Shown in pieces: positions 25,619 to 35,007 of a stretch of DNA of 43,195 nucleotides. The stretch's first letter is position 1. Each line of letters starts with the position of its first letter. Source of the DNA: Aureococcus anophagefferens (lineage: Eukaryota; Sar; Pelagophyceae; Pelagomonadales; Pelagomonadaceae); the NCBI RefSeq assembly GCF_000186865.1, contig NW_008705574.1:922705-965899 (forward strand), given 5' to 3'. Position numbers and translations under genes: made by a program. The notes beneath the pieces were generated by a model that worked only from the letters and a program-made list of their open reading frames with translations, was not told the origin of the DNA and made no database searches.

Positions 25619-27879
25619 CTAATCCGAGTCGGAGTCGACGCGCGGTCGCCTCTGGGTCTGCACGGGCGCGAGGTCGAAGCCGTGGGCGCTGAGGCGCATG
25701 CTGTCCGCGCACTCGCCGAGGCGCGGCGGCCCGCCGTCGAGGCTCGCGGGCGCGACGACGAGCGGCGCGGCCGGCTCCGGCGCGGCGGCCCCCGTCGCCG
25801 GTTCGACGCGCGACTTCGACGGCCGCCGGAGGAGCGTGTCGGAGAACTGGCGGCGCAGGGAGCCCGGCGAGCGGCCGCGGTCCGACGCCTTCCTGACCGA
25901 CTCGCGGACGGCCCGCCGCGCGACGCCGAGCTTGTGCGCGACGAGCGTCTCGTGCGCCGCGCGCCGCGCGAGGTCCGCGACGGCGTCGGCGGCGTCCTTG
26001 TGGAGGCGGTCGAAGTTCTCCGCGGGCCGCTCGCCGTCGGCGCCCTCGAGCTTCGCGAGGAGGTCCGTCAGCGTCGTCAGCGCCTTCTTCAAAGCCTTCC
26101 ACGCGACCATGTCCGTCGTGAGGTAGTAGTCCAGGAGGGGCCGCCGGAGCTCCTCGTGGACGCCGGCCGCGCCCCGGCGCACGTCCTCGACGAAGGCCGA
26201 CAGCAGGAACTTGGACGCGTCGCGCTCGTGCCACCACCGGCGCCGCGACCGGAGCGCGTTCAGGAGCCCGTCCGTCCGCCGCAGCAGCGTCGCCGCGCGG
26301 TGCCGCGCGCGGTCCGTCGACAGCTCCAGGACGACGACCGCGAAACTCGTGAACAGGATCGCCGCGAGCGGCAGCGCGAACGCGTCCACGCCGAGCTGCG
26401 TCTTCCTTTCTTCCCCCGTAACCGCGGCGTCGCACGAGTCCCGGGCCCAGTGGCGCCACATGTGGTCCACGTTCCACTGGCCGTAGCACGCGGGATCCGG
26501 CATGACGGGCGAGCACGTCCGCACGACGTTGACCCAGAAGCTCAGCGCGTCGCGGACGTCGACCAAATCCTCGCGGACGCCGACGGCCATGTCCTGGGGC
26601 CCCGACGCGATGGGCTCCCCGGGCATGGCCAGCCCGTGCTCGCAGAAGCGGCTCAGCCCCGCGACGATCTCCAGCGACGCGCGCACGTCGACGTACGCGT
26701 GGCAGTCGCCCCTCCGCAGCTTCTCGACGACGTCGTCGAGGTCCGCGGGGTCGAAGTAGACCTGGCGGATGTCGGGATACAGGCCCTCCATGAGCACGGC
26801 GTAGGCGGCCCCCCGCTTCACGCAGGCCTTCAAACCCCCGTCGTTCATCGCGTCGAGCGTCTCCGCGCCGTATCTAGCGACGTCCGTGACCATGACCTGG
26901 GCGAGGTTCGCGGTGAACGCCGCGAGCCAGATGACCGCGAAGAGGCACCAGACGACGTTGAGCACGTCGCCGCGCTTCGTGGTCGTGCCGAGCTCGCTCA
27001 TGTTGAACAACGTCAGGATCGCGTGGCTCAGCGATCGCGGCCCGTGCTTGACCTGGGCAGCAAAAGGGTGATTCAACGTCGCTTCAACGTGAGTGTTCCG
27101 CGCGCGCGCGTTCCGGAAAAAGCATCCACGCTTCGAGACCGTTCCGAGAGATGATCGCTCGTCCAAAAATCAGCCGAAACGAGTGGAAAACGGCCGAGAT
27201 CGGAGCCTTTGAAGTTGGGAATTTCGCTCTCTTTTGCTGCCCTGTGCTTGACCGCGTTCGACAGCGTGAGGTAGCCGCCGTCGGCGTGCGCGGGCGGGCT
27301 CGCGGCGTCGTGCTCCGACGCCTCGACGATCCAGAAGGACGCGGCGACGAGCGCCGCGACGGCGAAGGAGACGATCCAGAGCCGCTTCGTGAACGGCGAG
27401 AAGATTTTGGTGGATTCCTCCCAGAGGCTCGGCCGCTCCTTGGCGACGAGCATGCCCAGGCCGACGTCGCTCATGAACGACGACGTGAACCGACTCACGG
27501 CGCTGCGGCCCGGCGTCTCGTAGAACATGGCCCAGTAGACGTCCGTCGCGTTCAGCTCCGAGACGTCGTCCTGCGCGCAGTTGTACGCGGACATGTGGTC
27601 GCGCGGGTCCGCCGACGGCGCGCCGCAGCGCGCGCCGCGGCCGCTCGCGGCGTGGAGCGTGTAGTTGAAGTTCGCCAGGGGCGCGACGCGCCGGATCAGG
27701 TCCGGGAAGAAGCCCGTCCACCGGCGCGAGTCGGGCTCGAAGGAACCGTCGGACCGGAGCATGTTCGTGTAGCGGCCGTCGCCGTCGTGGACGCTCGTGA
27801 TGTGGAGGTGGCGCCCGCCGAGGTCCGTCGTCACCGCGGCGGCGACGCCGGCGACGCCCAGGAGTTTCAGCATGGTCAT
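25619..27879 (-). CDS. Ionotropic glutamate receptor-like ligand-gated channel
   Basis: Exons 27879-27253 and 27052-25619 give 686 residues. Signal peptide at the start (MLKLLGVAGVAAAVTT). The ligand-binding half S1 (about 20-160) includes WTGFFPDLIRRVAPLANFNY. M1 is RLWIVSFAVAALVAASFWIV (about 166-186). After the pore loop (SLSHAILTLFNMSELGTTTK) comes M3, which ends AAFTANLAQVMV, the counterpart of the SYTANLAAF signature. S2 (about 270-425) contains the VYFDPADLDDVVEKLRRGDC stretch. M4 is LPLAAILFTSFAVVVLEL at about 434-452, then a long basic cytoplasmic tail. Such channels pass cations after amino-acid binding. The intron is introner B3 and splices exactly at NA-VKHGPRS, in the M1-pore linker. 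No ATD domain is present. Confidence 0.82.
27053..27244 (+). mobile_element. Introner B3, 192 bp
   Basis: Perfect duplications TGCTTGAC (27045-27052, 27245-27252). Termini CTGGGCAGCAAAAG and inverted CAGGGCAGCAAAAG, 14 bp with one mismatch. Antisense in the channel gene. Intron 27252 to 27053, GT from the target copy. Confidence 0.96.
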
Positions 27880-28062
27880 TCCATGAGTTCCATCGTCCGG
27901 TCACATGGCAGCGTACAACCCCTTCCTCGAGCTCAAGTTGAGGCTCAATGTCGACCGCAACGCGCCGCGGCCTACTGAAATCCCCGTCCGCGGCCGGGTT
28001 GCGGCGCGCGCGCCCACGCGCCCATGCCCCACACACCCCCCGTCCGACCGTCCGGCGGTGTC

Positions 28063-31000
28063 TTACGCCACCTTCTTCTTGAGCTTCTCCTTCTCCTTCT
28101 GCTTCTCGCGCTTCTTCTTCTCCTTCTCGCGGTCCTTCTTCTCCTTCTTGTCCTTGTCCTTCTTGGACCCCTTGCCGCCGCCCGCGGCGCCCGCCTCCTT
28201 CTTCTTGCGCTTCTTCTTGTCGTCGTCCATCATCTTGCGCCAGTCGACGCCGCCCTTGGCCGCCAGGTCCTTCTGGGCGCCCTTGAACTTGCGGCGCATG
28301 CGCTTGATCGCGTAGCGCTCTATGGCGGCCCGCTTCTTCCGCCGCTTGTACTCCGCGTTGAGCATGGTCAGCGCGCCGAAGAGCGCGCCCACACTGTAGA
28401 AGATGCGGTCCCAGGGCAGCCGCGTCTTGTACTTCCACTTGTACAGGTTCCGGCCGCTGTAGGCCACGTCCGTGTTGCCCGCGGCGTCGAGCGCGCGGAT
28501 GTAGAAGACGTAGGTGCCGCTGCCCGGGCCCTCCTCGTAGTACTCGTCGAGCCAGTTCACCTGGGCCCGGCCCCGCGTCTTGTCCCAGGTCCGCACGATG
28601 TCGTGCTCGTCGGCGTCGTAGACCATGTACTGGAAGATCGTGCCCTCCTTGTCCCAGCGCGCGCGGAACTGGTACTCGGGCTCCGCGAACAGATTGAGAA
28701 AATTCGCCCCGAAGTCGAGCTTCCGCGGCGTGCGCGACAGCGTCGCCCGCGGGAGCGTGTCGTCGCGGTACCACATGTCCTGGGCGCTCTTCATGCGCGC
28801 GTTGTCGACGAGGCCGCCCATCACATAAATCTTCTGGTCGAAGTACGCGCCGACCGCGTAGGCGCGCCGCCCGGGGTTCGCGCGGCACACGAGCTCCTGG
28901 AGCTCGCGGTAGGGGTTCCGCAGCGTCGGCGGCGACGGCACGTCGCCGATGCCCGGCACGTTGACGAGGCCCATGGCCTGGCAGCCGTCCCAGTGCTCGA
29001 TCATCGCCTCGTCGTCCTCCGGCGGCGCCGGGTGGTAGGACTTGCCGTGCCACTTGGCCTTCCAGTAGAGCGCGTCGTCGTCGTCGCCGACGTGGACCGG
29101 CGGCGCGCCGCCGTCGAACTTGGGCTCGACGTTCCAGGGCATGAAGGCCTCCTGGTCGTAGTGCGTCAGCGGGTTCATGCGCGCGTCGACGGTGCACTTG
29201 TCGATGATCGCGATGGCGAGGTGGCGGTGGTCGCAGACGTCGTCGTAGGTGCTGTCGAAGAGGGGGTCGACGCCGGGCACGCGGTACCCCCGCAGCTCCA
29301 GGATCTGGAACTTGTCCGCGTTCGCGAGATCCTCGATCGTAAAGATGCCGAGCCGGTGGAGCATCGCGAGGCGCCGCTCGTCGATGAGGGCCTTGCGCCG
29401 CGGCACCATGCCGTAGACGCCCACGTCCTGCGTGAACTTGTAGGGGTAGCCCTCGTCGTAGGACGGGCTGCCCAGGCCCAGCGGCAGGTACACCTTGACG
29501 ATCATCTCCACGGGGCTGTCGCGCGCGACGTAGTGGCGCTGGGGCTGGCCCTCGTCGTAGATCTTGTTCGCGCCGCTGTCCATGCGGAAGAGGGCGTCCT
29601 CGTCGTAGTCGCGGCGCCAGACCGTCGCGTTGCGCAGCGTGCCGCCGTTCTGGTCCGGGTCGCAGACGCCGTTGCTGTAGGACACGCCCGCGGGCGTCTT
29701 CTCGCACTCCCAGCCCCAGGACCACGTGTCCCCCAGCAGCGTGCCGTTCTGGTCCACGCCGCCGGAAATAAATAAGCGCTGCGTCATCATGTTGTTCGCG
29801 CTCGGCACGTCGACCGCGGCCACGTGGCCCTTCCGCGGCGCCCAGTCCACGGAGTCGAAGGCCCGCTTCCAGGAGCCGGCGCCGATGTAGCCGACGGGGT
29901 CCTCGCCCGCCGGCGGGAACTCCGTGTACCAGACGTCGTTCAGGACCTCGTCCTTGGACTTGTCGCCCGTCGCGCCCGTCTCGCCGCCCAACACGAAGAG
30001 CGCGAATCGCGATAAATCCACGGGCAACAGCTGCACCGTGGCGATGGCGTGGCCGCCGCGCCCGGCCCAGGGCGCGCCCGTCGTCAGGATCTCCCAGGTC
30101 GACCCGGCCTGGTCGCCCGCGTCCTCGAGCTTGGAATACCAGACGTCGTTCATGAACGCGCGGTAGCCGCCCGCGTCGATGTCGCCGCAGGCCATGCCGT
30201 CGCAGTAGGACTGGTGCGTCGAGGCGAAGCCGCCGAGGAGGTACATGTAGCCCCCGAAGATGGCCACGCGGTGCTGCTCGCGCGGCGACCAGATCTGGCA
30301 GACGCAGACGCCGCCGTCGCACGTCTCCTGGTTGCCGTAGCAGTCCGCGTCGACCTCGCAGCGCAGCGCCGGGTTGAACATGGGCGCGAGCTTCTCCTCG
30401 TCGTCCGTGGAGTCGCGCGCGCGCAGGAGCAGCTCGCGCTGGTTCGACTTGCAGCCCGCCTCGATGAGCTTCCAGGACTCGCCCCAGTCCTGGCTCACCC
30501 AGACGTCGTTCTTCAGCACGGACGTCTCGTGCCAGGAGCTGTAGCCGTCGGCGTCCTGCATCTGCCTAGCGCCGATGATGCCGCCGACGGCGCGCTCGTC
30601 CGCGAGCCGCGCGTGCTCGCGCGCGCGGCCGCCGACGACGAAGAGCTTGTTCCGGTAGATGGCCACCTGGTGCATGCGCCGCGGCGAGAACCAGCCGTTC
30701 TTCCGGAGCGGGATCTCGTCGCTGCAGGTTCGCGACTTCGTCAGGTGGCCGGGGTAGTACTGCTGGCACTCGATGAACCGCTCGTAGGTCTCGCCGACGT
30801 CGGGTATCTTTCCGTGGTCGACGACGGCCCACTCGAGCAGCGAGTGCTGCTTCGGCAGCTTGTGGTCGTAGGCCGTGCGGTCGATCATGTCCGTGTTGAT
30901 GGCCCAGGTCTCGCCGTCGGGCGCCGCGAGCTTCCAGACGTCGTTGCGGAGGCCGTGGACGCGGTTCGCCTGGTCGAACGCGGACCGCTCGTCCGCGTCG

Positions 31001-31257
31001 ACGTCGTAGTCGTCGCCGCCGATGAGGAAGAGGAAGGACTTGCCGTTGAAGTAGGTCTCGCCGACGTCGGACACGTTGCTCACGGCGATGGCCGCGCCCA
31101 TGCGCCCGCTCCAGTGCGGGTGCTGCTTCGACGGCATGTAGGGGATGGCCGTCGTCTGGTTGAGCACGCCCGTCGTCTGGGCCCAGTTCGAGGCGTCGGT
31201 CCGGAGCAGGCAGGCAAGCAGGAGGCACGCGGCGCCGCGGCGCGCCGCGGGCCGCAT
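28063..31257 (-). CDS. Large kelch-repeat, single-pass membrane protein
   Basis: 1064 residues without intron. Signal peptide MRPAARRGAACLLLACLL. Residues about 30-850 carry kelch-type blades: FLFLIGGDDYD, LFVVGGRARE, YMYLLGGFAST, LFVLGGETGA, RLFISGGVDQNG, IYVMGGLVDN, each with the double glycine after a hydrophobic strand and with DVW motifs (NDVWVSQD, NDVWYSKL, NDVWYTEF) following. So one or two beta-propellers lie outside the cell or in the lumen. FYSVGALFGALTMLNAEY (about 952-970) is a membrane span, after which the chain is extremely Lys/Glu-rich to the end (KKDKDKKEKKDREKEKKK). A cysteine-containing stretch (CEVDADCYGNQETC, then GGVCVCQ) between blades looks EGF-like. Function and ligand unknown. 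Upstream the gene diverges from an ankyrin gene. Confidence 0.8.
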   Translation of the reverse strand: MRPAARRGAACLLLACLLRTDASNWAQTTGVLNQTTAIPYMPSKQHPHWSGRMGAAIAVSNVSDVGETYFNGKSFLFLIGGDDYDVDADERSAFDQANRVHGLRNDVWKLAAPDGETWAINTDMIDRTAYDHKLPKQHSLLEWAVVDHGKIPDVGETYERFIECQQYYPGHLTKSRTCSDEIPLRKNGWFSPRRMHQVAIYRNKLFVVGGRAREHARLADERAVGGIIGARQMQDADGYSSWHETSVLKNDVWVSQDWGESWKLIEAGCKSNQRELLLRARDSTDDEEKLAPMFNPALRCEVDADCYGNQETCDGGVCVCQIWSPREQHRVAIFGGYMYLLGGFASTHQSYCDGMACGDIDAGGYRAFMNDVWYSKLEDAGDQAGSTWEILTTGAPWAGRGGHAIATVQLLPVDLSRFALFVLGGETGATGDKSKDEVLNDVWYTEFPPAGEDPVGYIGAGSWKRAFDSVDWAPRKGHVAAVDVPSANNMMTQRLFISGGVDQNGTLLGDTWSWGWECEKTPAGVSYSNGVCDPDQNGGTLRNATVWRRDYDEDALFRMDSGANKIYDEGQPQRHYVARDSPVEMIVKVYLPLGLGSPSYDEGYPYKFTQDVGVYGMVPRRKALIDERRLAMLHRLGIFTIEDLANADKFQILELRGYRVPGVDPLFDSTYDDVCDHRHLAIAIIDKCTVDARMNPLTHYDQEAFMPWNVEPKFDGGAPPVHVGDDDDALYWKAKWHGKSYHPAPPEDDEAMIEHWDGCQAMGLVNVPGIGDVPSPPTLRNPYRELQELVCRANPGRRAYAVGAYFDQKIYVMGGLVDNARMKSAQDMWYRDDTLPRATLSRTPRKLDFGANFLNLFAEPEYQFRARWDKEGTIFQYMVYDADEHDIVRTWDKTRGRAQVNWLDEYYEEGPGSGTYVFYIRALDAAGNTDVAYSGRNLYKWKYKTRLPWDRIFYSVGALFGALTMLNAEYKRRKKRAAIERYAIKRMRRKFKGAQKDLAAKGGVDWRKMMDDDKKKRKKKEAGAAGGGKGSKKDKDKKEKKDREKEKKKREKQKEKEKLKKKVA

Positions 31258-31459
31258 GGCGACGGATCAGGGCAGCCCGGCGGCGCTGCGAACGGGCTCT
31301 AGGACATCATCGGACCGCCCGGCGCAGCGTTGCAGGCGACGGTGCACTCGAAATCATGTGCAACCTCGGCGCGCCGAAAAACAGGGGCTGCTTTGGTCAT
31401 CGTCTCGTCGCAGGGAGCGGTCTGCGTGGCCCCGCCGCCGATCCACGTCGAACACCAGC
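31258..31459. promoter_or_regulatory. Divergent promoter region
   Basis: 202 bp between kelch (- strand) and ankyrin (+ strand) starts. No recognisable motif. Confidence 0.35.
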
Positions 31460-32947
31460 ATGCTCTGCGCCCCCTGCGACGCCTGCTGCGGCGCCGACCA
31501 GGGGGCCGCGGCCAAGCGAGGGTCGGTGACGCGGGCCTACCTCATGCAGGTCATGCAAAGCAAGGACCATAGCCGCGCCGGCGGCGCGCGGGCCCTGAGC
31601 GCGGGCGCGCAATTCCACGGCGCCCCGCCGCGCCCGGCCGCCGCGACTCTGTGCGGCGGGGCCTGCGACTTCGACGGCCCGCCCAAAGTGGCGAAGAATT
31701 CCTTCTACGAGTCGCCCTACACGCAGTGGAGCGACGCGACGCGCGCGGCCGTGCTCGAGAAGCGCGACGCGTCCCTCGAGCTCCGCAAGCAGTTCCTCCA
31801 GATGAAGCGCCTCGCGACGGAAAAAGGCGGCGCCCGGTCGCAGACCCAGAAAACGCTCCTGGCGAAGAAGGCCTTCCGCGACTACGTCGACGCGGTCCGC
31901 GCGGGCTGCCGGGCGCTGGGCGTGTCGCCCGCGGGCCTCTCCGACGACGACCTGGACGGCGTCCACCCGCGCGTGCGGGAGCACGACGTCGAGCACCTCG
32001 TCCACAAGCACGCGCTCCAGCGGGCCCAGGCGGGGCACCACCACCCGCCGACGGCCGCGGAGCTCCTCCACCTCCGCCGCGACAGCTCGTCGGGCCTCGA
32101 CCGCGTCGACGCGCTCGGCGGCGGCCGGCTCCACTGGGCCCTCCACGACTGGAGCCGCGACGCGGACCGCGGCGAGGGCCACGACGACTTGGTCGTCGCT
32201 CTCATCGTCGCGGGCGTCGACCTCGACGTCGAGAACGACGAGCACCTCTGCCCGCTCCTCATCGCCATCAAGGTCGGCAACACGCTCGCGGTCTGCGCGC
32301 TGCTCCACGCCGGCGCGTCCTTCGGGGTCACGAACGCCCAGGGCTACGGGCCGCTCCTCTTGGCGGCGGAGATGGGCCAGGCGAACGCGTTCTCGCTCTT
32401 GGCGGAGAAGCTCCACGAGGTCGGCGCGCTCGCGGAGTACGCGCGGCGCACGGGCGACGGCTACTCGTGCCTCCACTTCGCCTGCGTCAACGACGACGCC
32501 GTGCTCCTGCGCGTGGCGCTCGGGCGGGACGAATTCAAGGCGATCTTGGACCTGCGGAGCCCGCGGTCCGACAAGGACGCGACGGCGTCGGACCTCGCGT
32601 TCCTCGGGCAGGCGCCGCTCCACAAGTGCGTCGTCTACGGCCACGGCAAATGCGCGGACCTGCTGCTGGACGCGGGCGCGGACCCGGACCTCCCCGACGC
32701 GCGCGGCCGCGCGCCGCTCCACTGCGCGGCCGCGGGCGAGCGGCCGGACCTCGTCGTGCTCCTCCTGCGCCGCGGCGCGGACGCGACGCGCAAGGACGCG
32801 AAAGGCCGCACGCCCGACGGCGTGCTGCCGCCCGCGGACCGCCGGACGGGCAAGGCCAAGGCGACGATGCAGCTGCTCCTCGACGCGCAGGTCGCCGCCG
32901 CGCGCGACCCCCCGAAGAAGCGGACGCCGAAGTGGCGGCGGCGCTAA
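31460..32947 (+). CDS. Ankyrin-repeat protein
   Basis: 495 residues from ATG 31460, chosen as the first Met after an upstream open stretch that overlaps the divergent gene. The N-terminus is cysteine-rich (MLCAPCDACCGADQ). A long helical part with KRDASLELRKQFLQMKRLAT follows. Ankyrin units run from about residue 223: GRLHWALHDWSRDADRGEG, LCPLLIAIKVGNTLAVCALL, GYGPLLLAAEMGQANAFSLL, GYSCLHFACVNDDAVLLRVA, GQAPLHKCVVYGHGKCADLL and GRAPLHCAAAGERPDLVVLL. A basic tail (PPKKRTPKWRRR) ends the chain. Probably a cytoplasmic or nuclear scaffold. The stop is 4 bp from the end of the convergent ATPase gene. Confidence 0.82.
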   Translation: MLCAPCDACCGADQGAAAKRGSVTRAYLMQVMQSKDHSRAGGARALSAGAQFHGAPPRPAAATLCGGACDFDGPPKVAKNSFYESPYTQWSDATRAAVLEKRDASLELRKQFLQMKRLATEKGGARSQTQKTLLAKKAFRDYVDAVRAGCRALGVSPAGLSDDDLDGVHPRVREHDVEHLVHKHALQRAQAGHHHPPTAAELLHLRRDSSSGLDRVDALGGGRLHWALHDWSRDADRGEGHDDLVVALIVAGVDLDVENDEHLCPLLIAIKVGNTLAVCALLHAGASFGVTNAQGYGPLLLAAEMGQANAFSLLAEKLHEVGALAEYARRTGDGYSCLHFACVNDDAVLLRVALGRDEFKAILDLRSPRSDKDATASDLAFLGQAPLHKCVVYGHGKCADLLLDAGADPDLPDARGRAPLHCAAAGERPDLVVLLLRRGADATRKDAKGRTPDGVLPPADRRTGKAKATMQLLLDAQVAAARDPPKKRTPKWRRR

Positions 32948-32951
32948 GTTG

Positions 32952-34052
32952 TTACTGGCTCCCGAACTTGTCGTTCCAGGCGACGTACCGCGCGAGGCTC
33001 GCGGGCGACGCCGCGGGCCGCGTCCGCTCGAGGGCCGCTTCGAGGTCCGCCGCGAGGATGGGGGGCACGTCGATGGTCGCGCCGGGCGCGTCGGGCCGCA
33101 GCGCGGCGATCTGCTGGGGCGTCTTCGCCGCGAGCAGGCGCCGCACGGGCGCGTAGGCGCCGTCGCGCGCGAGCGACTTGAGGTCCGCGCCGCTGTAGTG
33201 CTCCGTGCGCCGGGCGAGCGCTTCGTAGTCGACGTCCGCGGCGACGGGCACGTCCGCGAGGAAGCCGCGGAGCATGGTCGCCCGGTCCTTGGCGTCGGGG
33301 TGGGGCACGAAGACGCGGCGCTCGAGCCGCCGGCGGAACGCGTCGTCGAGCTCCCAGGGCAGGTTCGACGCGGCGACGACGATGACGCGCTTCGGGTCCT
33401 CCGGGTCCGACGTCGTGAGGCCGTCCATCTGCGCGAGGAGCTCGACCTTGAGCCGCCGGCTCGACTCGTCGGCCCCGTTGGCCGCCTCGCGGCCCCGGTC
33501 GCCCATGAGCGCGTCGATCTCGTCCATGAAGACGATGGACGGCGCGAGCTCGCGGGCCACGGCGAAGAGCGTCCGCGCGATCTTCTCCGACTCGCCCCAG
33601 AACTTGTTGAGCAGCGCCGACGCCGAGCAGTCGAAGAAGCGCACGCCGTGGACGCCGGCGACGGCCTTGGCGAGGAGCGTCTTCCCCGAGCCCGGCGGGC
33701 CGAAGAGGAGGACGCCGTTCCAGGGCTTGCGCGCGCCGGAGAAGAATTTCGGCGCGACGAGGGGCAGGACGACGGCCTCGTTGAGGGACCGCTTCCCGTT
33801 CTCGAGGCCGACGACGTCGTCGAAGGTGACCCGGCTCCCGCCGTCGCCGGCGAGCATCTCCTCGACGACGATCGCGCGGTGCTGGGCCGCCGCGCCGGCG
33901 CGGGCGTCGTAGGACACGCCGCCGAGGCCGCGGATGTGACCGTAGGCCGCGCCGTCCGTGCCGGCGACGCCGGCGCGGTCCGCGGACTCGAGGAACTTCC
34001 TCGGGATCTTCATGCAGCCCGCGCGCACCGTCGCGTCCTCCTCCGTCGCCAT
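32952..34052 (-). CDS. Katanin p60/VPS4-class AAA ATPase
   Basis: 366 residues, no intron. The AAA core starts with VTFDDVVGLENGKRSLNEAV, the meiotic-clade signature. Walker A is GVLLFGPPGSGKTLLAKA (about 114-131), Walker B SIVFMDEIDALMGDRG (about 169-184), sensor-1 VIVVAASNLPWELDDAFRRR, and the arginine finger pair occurs in FRRRLERRVFVP. A C-terminal helix like those of katanin and VPS4 (ASLARYVAWNDKFGSQ) closes the protein, matching the usual WNxxFG ending of katanin p60. Katanin severs microtubules; VPS4 disassembles ESCRT-III. The ending favours katanin or a katanin-like protein. No N-terminal MIT domain is visible; the N-terminus is short (about 70 residues). Complete and intact. Confidence 0.88.
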   Translation of the reverse strand: MATEEDATVRAGCMKIPRKFLESADRAGVAGTDGAAYGHIRGLGGVSYDARAGAAAQHRAIVVEEMLAGDGGSRVTFDDVVGLENGKRSLNEAVVLPLVAPKFFSGARKPWNGVLLFGPPGSGKTLLAKAVAGVHGVRFFDCSASALLNKFWGESEKIARTLFAVARELAPSIVFMDEIDALMGDRGREAANGADESSRRLKVELLAQMDGLTTSDPEDPKRVIVVAASNLPWELDDAFRRRLERRVFVPHPDAKDRATMLRGFLADVPVAADVDYEALARRTEHYSGADLKSLARDGAYAPVRRLLAAKTPQQIAALRPDAPGATIDVPPILAADLEAALERTRPAASPASLARYVAWNDKFGSQ

Positions 34053-34152
34053 GGTGCTGCTGCCCCAACCGCGCGATGCAACCGCGCGTCAACGTGGGTC
34101 GCTGCACTTAGCGCGCAGCCGTTCCACGAGCCGTTCGAGAACCGCGGGGCCC

Positions 34153-34874
34153 TCATCGGAGCATGGGCGGCGCCGCCGGGGCGGCCGCGCCGCCGCCGGC
34201 CACGAGCGCGTCGACGTTCGACGGAGGCGCCTGCAAGCCGAGGTGCGTCATGATGAGGTCGAGCTTCGCGTTCACGTCCTTGGTGTAGGCGATGTGCAAC
34301 TCCTGCTGGCGCAGCTGGGCGACGTTGCCGCGGCCGATCTTGCGCGCCTGGAGCTCGTCGACGATGGCCTGGACCGTGGCCGCGTCGCAGCCGCAACCGG
34401 GCGAAATCGGGATGTGCCCGTCCTTCGATTCGGACAGGTCCGTCTTGACCCCCTCGAAGCAGCCGCAGCACTTCATGTGGTTGACGTCGCCGAGCTGCGC
34501 GCTACGCGGGGCGGGCGGGTAAGACGGCGCGCGGGGGGGGGAGGGGGGCGGGCGCGCGGAACGCGGGAGGGTCCGCGCGCGCGCGCGCGGACCGCGGCGC
34601 TCGACGCCGGGTCGCACTAGGGCCGGCGCTCGACGCTCGACCCGCAGATGTTGCTCTTGTAGAGGACGGCCTCGTCGGCCTCGAGCACGAGCCGGTGGTT
34701 CGCCGTGAGGATGCAGGGCGCGCAGATGCAGCCGACGTAGGGAATCATCAGGGGCCAGTAGGGCTGGAGCTTGGGAAATTCCTTGACCTCGAAGTGCTGC
34801 GGCTCGTGCGGGGACGGCGCCTCGAGGACCGACCCCAGCATGGGCTGGTAGGAGGTATCACCGAGCTTGGCCAT
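34153..34874 (-). CDS. Two-exon cysteine-rich conserved protein, family not identified
   Basis: Exons 34874-34618 and 34501-34153 give 201 residues. Read without splicing, the first part would stop at a TAG spanning the exon end (CCC TA|GTGCG); removing the 116-nt intron joins ERRPY to AQLGDVNH in frame and makes a coherent protein. Features: MAKLGDTSYQPMLG start; PYWPLMIPYVGCICAPCI, short hydrophobic with three cysteines; RLVLEADEAVLYKSNICGSS, resembling the strand-rich start of PH-like membrane-associated proteins; KCCGCFEGVKTDL; SPGCGCDA; then a helical part (VQAIVDELQARKIGRG). The conserved cysteines suggest lipidation or metal. I recognise the pattern as conserved-looking but cannot name a family. 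A two-gene reading would be wrong. Confidence 0.65.
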
Positions 34875-35007
34875 CGTCGAAGAATACTCCCGGAGCAGCT
34901 CTCCGACAATCGAGGCAATGATGCCACGAAATCCTCAACGAGCCGACAGTGCTCTTTAGACTCGCGGAGATGACGATGGTCGCCTAAGACGCAGCCCGAA
35001 CACTTCG

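Noticed and set aside
34477..34617. An upstream start for the second half of the 34153-34874 gene
   Set aside because: That stretch is the intron; the joined reading frame through the splice site is far more coherent.
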